NCBI GenBank assembly: GCA_051294375.1
Contig: CM119271.1
Location: 14,080,770 to 14,144,769 of the forward strand
DNA from: Paraspadella gotoi
Taxonomy: Eukaryota; Chaetognatha
Direction: 5' to 3'
Length of the DNA: 64,000 nt
In this document: piece by piece, positions 59,637 to 64,000 of the stretch
Layout of the letters: each line of letters opens with the position of its first letter
How positions within the stretch are numbered: the stretch's first letter is position 1
The notes under the pieces: generated by a model
What the model saw: only the letters and a program-made list of their open reading frames with translations
What the model was told of the DNA's origin: nothing
Databases searched by the model: none
Translations under genes and position numbers: made by a program

Positions 59637-62600
59637 TCAAATCTTTAATCGCGACTCTTTCTTGACGTACTTTTCCCAGTCGACGTACTTGTGCACCTGA
59701 ATGAGGTGCGTCTTGAGTCCGCACCTGTAGACGAACTTTTTGCTGCAGCCGAGGCACTCGTACTGCGGAGGAAAGTGGCTAAGCAGGTGCTGTTTCATGT
59801 TGTTCCGAGTGCGGAACATCTTGTCGCAATGAGGGCAGGCGACCCGGGCCTCGAAGTGGGTCTGCTCGTGCTGCTTGAGCATGCGGCGACTGGCGAACTT
59901 CTTGCCGCAAAGGGCGCACTCCATGTCGCGCTTCTCTGGAAAGTGGAACTGGAGGAGGTGGGCGCGGAGGCGCTTGGGGTGCTCGTAGCGTTTGTCGCAG
60001 AAGCGACACTCGTACTTGAAGAAGAGGCGCTCTCGGTCGTGCATGCGGTTGATGTGGGTCTGGACGAGAGGATGGAATATCGATGATAGTATAAATATCA
60101 ATAAAAATCCATTTCGCTCCATTTTGCATTACTTGCAAATAGGAGGAGGAGAAGGAGTGGCCGCAGTGCACGCAGAGGATCTTGGTGTCCTTGGCGGCGA
60201 CGCCCGTAGGGAGATTCTTGCATAGCGGAGTCGCGCGATCATCTTCGCCCACGTGGCGGTTGTGGTGCTCCTCCAGATCCTCGCGACTTTTGAAGGACCT
60301 GGAAGACGAAATGGTTTTGTCGAAATTGAAAAGGTAACGACGCTGGACAGACAACTCCACCCACCTGTGGCAATAAGTGCAACGGGCGCGGACGAAGGCT
60401 TTGCTGAAGTGATCGTTGGCGATGTGACGCCGAAGTTTGTGCTCTGGGCTTACGTTCACCGCCATTTGCTGTCAAAGCAAATATTATCACACTGGCATTC
60501 ATGATCGTCGTTTTTTTATATTAAACCATTGCTGCACGGTTTGATGGATTATTCCAAGAGTAGCTAGCCTACTTTTACTGGCTAAATAACAAAACAAAAT
60601 AATTTACTTTTGAAAGTTGGAGGTTGCTTTGTTGAATAATGAATAACAACTAAATAGCTTGATCCTAACAGAAAAGAATTCTAACGTATTAGTCAAAAAT
60701 GAACGATGCATTCAAAAACTATTTTATTCAAGACCTGCAGCATAACATCGACGGCCATCTGACTCGGATCCTGGTCGCTCCTCCCAAAGTCGCAATAGGG
60801 GCATTCGAGAGGGCGACTGTGCTCGATCCTCATGTGATCCACAGTCTGGTTCTCACACAATTCCACCGAGCACATCTTGCAGGGCAGTTTGTGCTTTGAC
60901 CATCTGAAAGACAGGAAGTGGGTTAGGGTCGATCGCTCGCCACGAAAAGACAGGAAACTTAGCGCACCCACCTGCCGACGTTGTGAAGGGCGTGGACGTG
61001 CTTCTTGAGATCCTCGAAGGCAGAGAAGGTTTTGTCACAATAACAGCACTCAGGATCAGAGAAGCTACCGACCGACAAGAAGAAAGAAACTAACATAACG
61101 ACATCACACAGTCGATTACAATCATCTCCTTTCCAAAAAGCAATCGTATACAAACCCGTGAACGTCCTTCATGTGCCGAGGCGCCGCGAGACGACAGACC
61201 TCGACGCCGCAGAGACGGCACGGAGGAAGCTTCTTTCTCGGCGTCACCGATTCCTTCGCCGCTCTCTTCGTCGTCGCCGATTTGGCCTTTGCCGAGACCT
61301 TGGCCTCTTCACTGGCTTCGGCGACCGGCTCATCGTAAAAGCCTTTCGGTTTCCTGCCTCGTTTTTTCTTCGGAGGAATTGATCCTTCGACTTCAGCGCC
61401 ATTCACTTTTAATTTTATCTGAGAAGAACTCGTTCGTCGTTTTTTTGGCGACTCGGGAAAGAAATCGTCGAGATCGTCATCGCCAAAGTCTTCGGGTTCG
61501 TCGTAAAAATCTTCATCGCCGCCAGCGACGATAAATTCGCCGTTGGCTTCATCTAGTACGGATTCGTCGCCGCCATTTTCTATCTTCGGCGTCGCCATCA
61601 ACTTTCTCGTACCAGAGGAGGATTCGAGGCGAAAATCCGAGTCATGACGCGACAGCTCTTTCATGTGAGCGATCCCATTGTACCCTAAGTCAACGCCCTC
61701 GGTTTCTCGCCAACTTAACGCAGTCAAATCGCGGTTTTGGTGATCGTTGCAGGTATGACGGTCATTCTCTACTTTTACCGAAACATTTGTCGACGACTTG
61801 GAGACATATTTGTCCAAGTTACGATCTCCAACGGTCGCCGTTGACGACGTTGAAGGAGTGGTCGTGGGAATCTGCGGCTTAAGATCGAGCCGAGGCCGAC
61901 CACGACGGCGTCGATGATTAGAGGGACGACGGTTGGCCAACAATGAAACTAGATTCTCGACGAAGACGCGAGGATCGAACTCGTAACTGAAAAAAAAAAC
62001 AAGAGAAGGATTTGACTTGAACTGAAGAAACCAACCACTGACGGTAGGATAAGCAAACCCCGTCGTCGCCTCTTCAGCAACGAAACCCCTCCACCGCACC
62101 TCTCCGCTTTTCCCGCCACGTCGCCTTCTGCCAACAACGAGAATCTGACTTGGACGGCGTCGGTGTCCGCGTGAAAAAGCAGAGTGACGGTGCCGCAGGG
62201 AATGACGCCATCTTCGGCACCGTTCTCGTTTATGGCGGCGCCAAAGTCTGATCGCAGGCGAAGTTGAAGGGAATTGGCGCCTCGCCGCCAAACGACCCAC
62301 TCCGGGGCGAGGAGAGGAATCTCCGCGCAGACGACGTCCTGTTACGAAGTTACAGATCAATTCTTTTTTTTTGTTTTTCGCCGCATTATTACTTTCGCAT
62401 CCACCCTCGCCTGGTAATGATGCACGGCGTCGTTGAGTTCCGCTCCGGCGACGGCGCCGTCGACGCAGTCTCGCTCTCGCGACGCGGCCGTCTCCGACCT
62501 CAATTTGATCACAGTCGTCGCCAGGGAGTTAAGCTTCTCCAAAATGTCGAGGACGGCGCCGAGCGAACTCGATTCGGCCGACGAGAGAGTGTTGGCGAGA

Positions 62601-62662
62601 AGTTTGAAGTCGCGCCGAAGACTCCCCACGCGGCAGAGGAGGCCGGAAAGGAGGGTCTCCAT
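59637..62662 (-). CDS. C2H2 zinc-finger protein ZNF-e with AT-hooks and expanded-loop finger
   Basis: Exons 62393-62662, 62100-62338, 61156-61986, 60972-61064, 60735-60903, 60365-60468, 60133-60298 and 59637-60059 join in phase to 764 aa. N-terminal module: METLLSGLLCRVGSLRRDF, PEWVVWRRGANSLQLRLRS, GTVTLLFHAD, VQVRFSLLAEG, FVENLVSLLANRR, parallel to ZNF-d. Two AT-hook-like motifs (RRRRGRPRLD, KKKRGRKPKG) and a SUMO-type motif (VSVKVENDR) follow. Fingers: PPCRLCGVEVCRLAAPRHM, ECCYCDKTFSAFEDLKKH, LPCKMCSVELCENQTVDH, expanded finger ECPYCDFGRSDQDPS to RRHIANDH (its loop spans an intron), RCTYCHRSFKSREDLEEH, LCVHCGHSFSSSY, YECRFCDKRYEHPKRL, ECALCGKKFASRRML, ACPHCDKMFRTRNNM, YECLGCSKKFVYRCGL. Start ATG at 62662 is the first in frame. 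Probably a DNA- or chromatin-binding regulator. Confidence 0.86.
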
Positions 62663-62902
62663 CGACTCCACGACGGGGATTTAGTTTCGAGACAAAACAA
62701 TTACTAACGAGAAAGAAATCAACTGGAGAAAGTCATTTCCACTCTATTTATTCAGTATGAAAAATATTTTTTTCTCTTTCCTGAAGATATAAAAATAGAA
62801 GAAAAATCATAAATTCTAAAAATCAGGAATTTACCTCCACATTTTAATTTCCATTTTATAATAAATACCAAGTCTGTAGAAAACTCTACATACAAGAAAT
62901 AA

Positions 62903-62986
62903 TAATCAGAATACGACAATATGCAAATGAGATTGAGGAACTCAATCTCATTTCAGACAATTCACAAATTAATCTGCTACACAATA
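62903..62986 (-). repeat. Hairpin-bearing interspersed repeat, copy 2
   Basis: Reverse-orientation copy of 4443-4524, with the same 13-bp stem around a 3-nt loop and the octamer-like ATGCAAAT beside it. Confidence 0.8.
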
Positions 62987-63939
62987 ATAACCGGAATTAA
63001 ACATTTTTGTACATTGGAAGTAAATCGTTTCCTATCGCGCGAGAAATAAAATATACCCGTGCAATACAAGAGCGCGATCGAGATTTGGCAGACTCGCAAA
63101 ACCCGTCGCATTAAAAGTAAAAGGATGCTCTCTTCGCCTTTCAGATTCACCGTTTCACACTTGCAACCGTAATTCTGTTTCTACTTCTGAGATAAATAAC
63201 TCGGTCATGGATCACACGACATGCTGTTCTAACAATGTTGTAAAGTATAAACGACGTTTTACCTAAAATACAAAATTACTAACTGAAATTCGCTTTATTC
63301 TTCAGAACAGCGGTCAAATTCAACTGCAATGGCCCGTTTCACTTTAACTGGTTCACAGGTTTTCTCTGTTCTTTTTCTCAATTTTTTCCTCTATGCTTAA
63401 TAGAACGTTTTTCAGGCGGTATATCAACCATTTAGGTTCTTTAATCACTAATCTAAAGTTTTAAATTAATATTTTTCCCTAATGTTTTACCAAATCCTTA
63501 ACCCAATCCCTAACCTGAATCTTATCTCTTAACTCTAATCCCATACCCTATCTGCTAAACATAAAACCCTCAATTCCAAATCGAATATAATCCTAAACCC
63601 CTAACCTAATCTTTAAAAGTAAAAATCATTCTAAATACAAATGAAGCCCTTTTGTTTTGGAAAAAGAACTAAAATATATTCAAAATAAAATTTTATTTTA
63701 TATGACGAGAAATTAGAATAAGATAAATTAACGATTTAGAAATGAAAAAGTAATTAATAATAAATTCTTTCTTTGATACTGCTTCTGCTGCCAAATAGTT
63801 ACTGCGGCAAAAAAAGTAGCTACTTTTACTTAAAACGAGAAAAAACTAGTACGTATTGGAAGTATAAATTTTAAAGAAATATGTAGCGGGCATAACACAG
63901 GTTCACCCTGCATATTAACATCGTTCCTGAAATTGTGAC

Positions 63940-64000
63940 TCGGTGGCTCATAGAGTAAAGCCATCAGCTCATGATTACTGGTTCAATGCAATCCAATCGA
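63940..64000 (+). repeat. Possible tRNA-derived SINE head, cut by the window edge
   Basis: GGTGGCTCATAGAGTAAAGC resembles a polymerase III A box and CTGGTTCAATGC a B box, about 30 nt apart. It is truncated, so length and family are unknown. It could also be a decayed tRNA gene. Confidence 0.35.

Larger units (their letters stand above)
62663..64000. other. Right flank, no gene seen
   Basis: Promoter side of ZNF-e, then AT-rich sequence. It holds the second copy of the hairpin repeat (62903-62986), a run of degenerate CCCTAA/CCTAAC units (63476-63610), and a tRNA-like SINE head at the edge (63940-64000). Confidence 0.55.

Overview
The window is animal nuclear DNA, AT-rich between genes, with small exons, short GT-AG introns and many purine/pyrimidine microsatellites. 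The recognisable genes (aquaporin-8 type channel, GNPNAT1, PCYT2, TAX1BP3, phosphorylase kinase gamma, GAPDH) are metazoan. A group-7-allergen-like secreted protein at the left end points to an invertebrate, possibly an arthropod, but I cannot name the species. Gene models were built by hand from splice signals, reading-frame phase and family motifs. All the models are on the minus strand, so each gene starts at its higher coordinate.

Layout: (1) 576-3135, secreted acidic protein with an allergen-7/TULIP-like tail. (2) 5228-9916, AQP8-like channel with a long N-terminal extension. (3) 9917-14441, mostly non-coding, with one doubtful small gene. (4) 14442-16202, C2H2 gene ZNF-a. (5) 17150-24266, two amino-sugar/phospholipid enzymes, GNPNAT1 and PCYT2. 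(6) 24994-32349, three transposase-derived genes: an intron-containing pogo/CENP-B type gene, a short HTH gene and an intron-containing BED-hAT gene. (7) 33154-43849, TAX1BP3, PHKG (with a 15-nt microexon) and a complete ten-exon GAPDH. (8) 45093-62662, four large C2H2 genes in a row, ZNF-b to ZNF-e. A small TNF-like secreted gene is nested in an intron of ZNF-d.

Two things stand out. First, ZNF-b, -d and -e look like a lineage-specific family, with ZNF-c as a likely divergent member. Their shared traits are an N-terminal helical plus beta-rich module, one or more SUMO-type motifs (hydrophobic-Lys-x-Glu), and an unusual zinc finger with about 29-37 residues between the second Cys and the first His. 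Second, there are two families of miniature LTR-retrotransposon-like elements (five insertions, each with a perfect 4-bp target-site duplication). Their terminal repeats contain tRNA-like polymerase III A and B boxes, and their internal regions start with the same candidate primer-binding site. Other repeats are two TIR-bounded elements filled with CCCTAA-like telomeric repeats, a large foldback element in a PHKG intron, a hairpin repeat present near both ends of the window, and a ~90-bp element found upstream of two different genes.

The housekeeping genes look intact and full length. No tRNA, rRNA or CRISPR was found.
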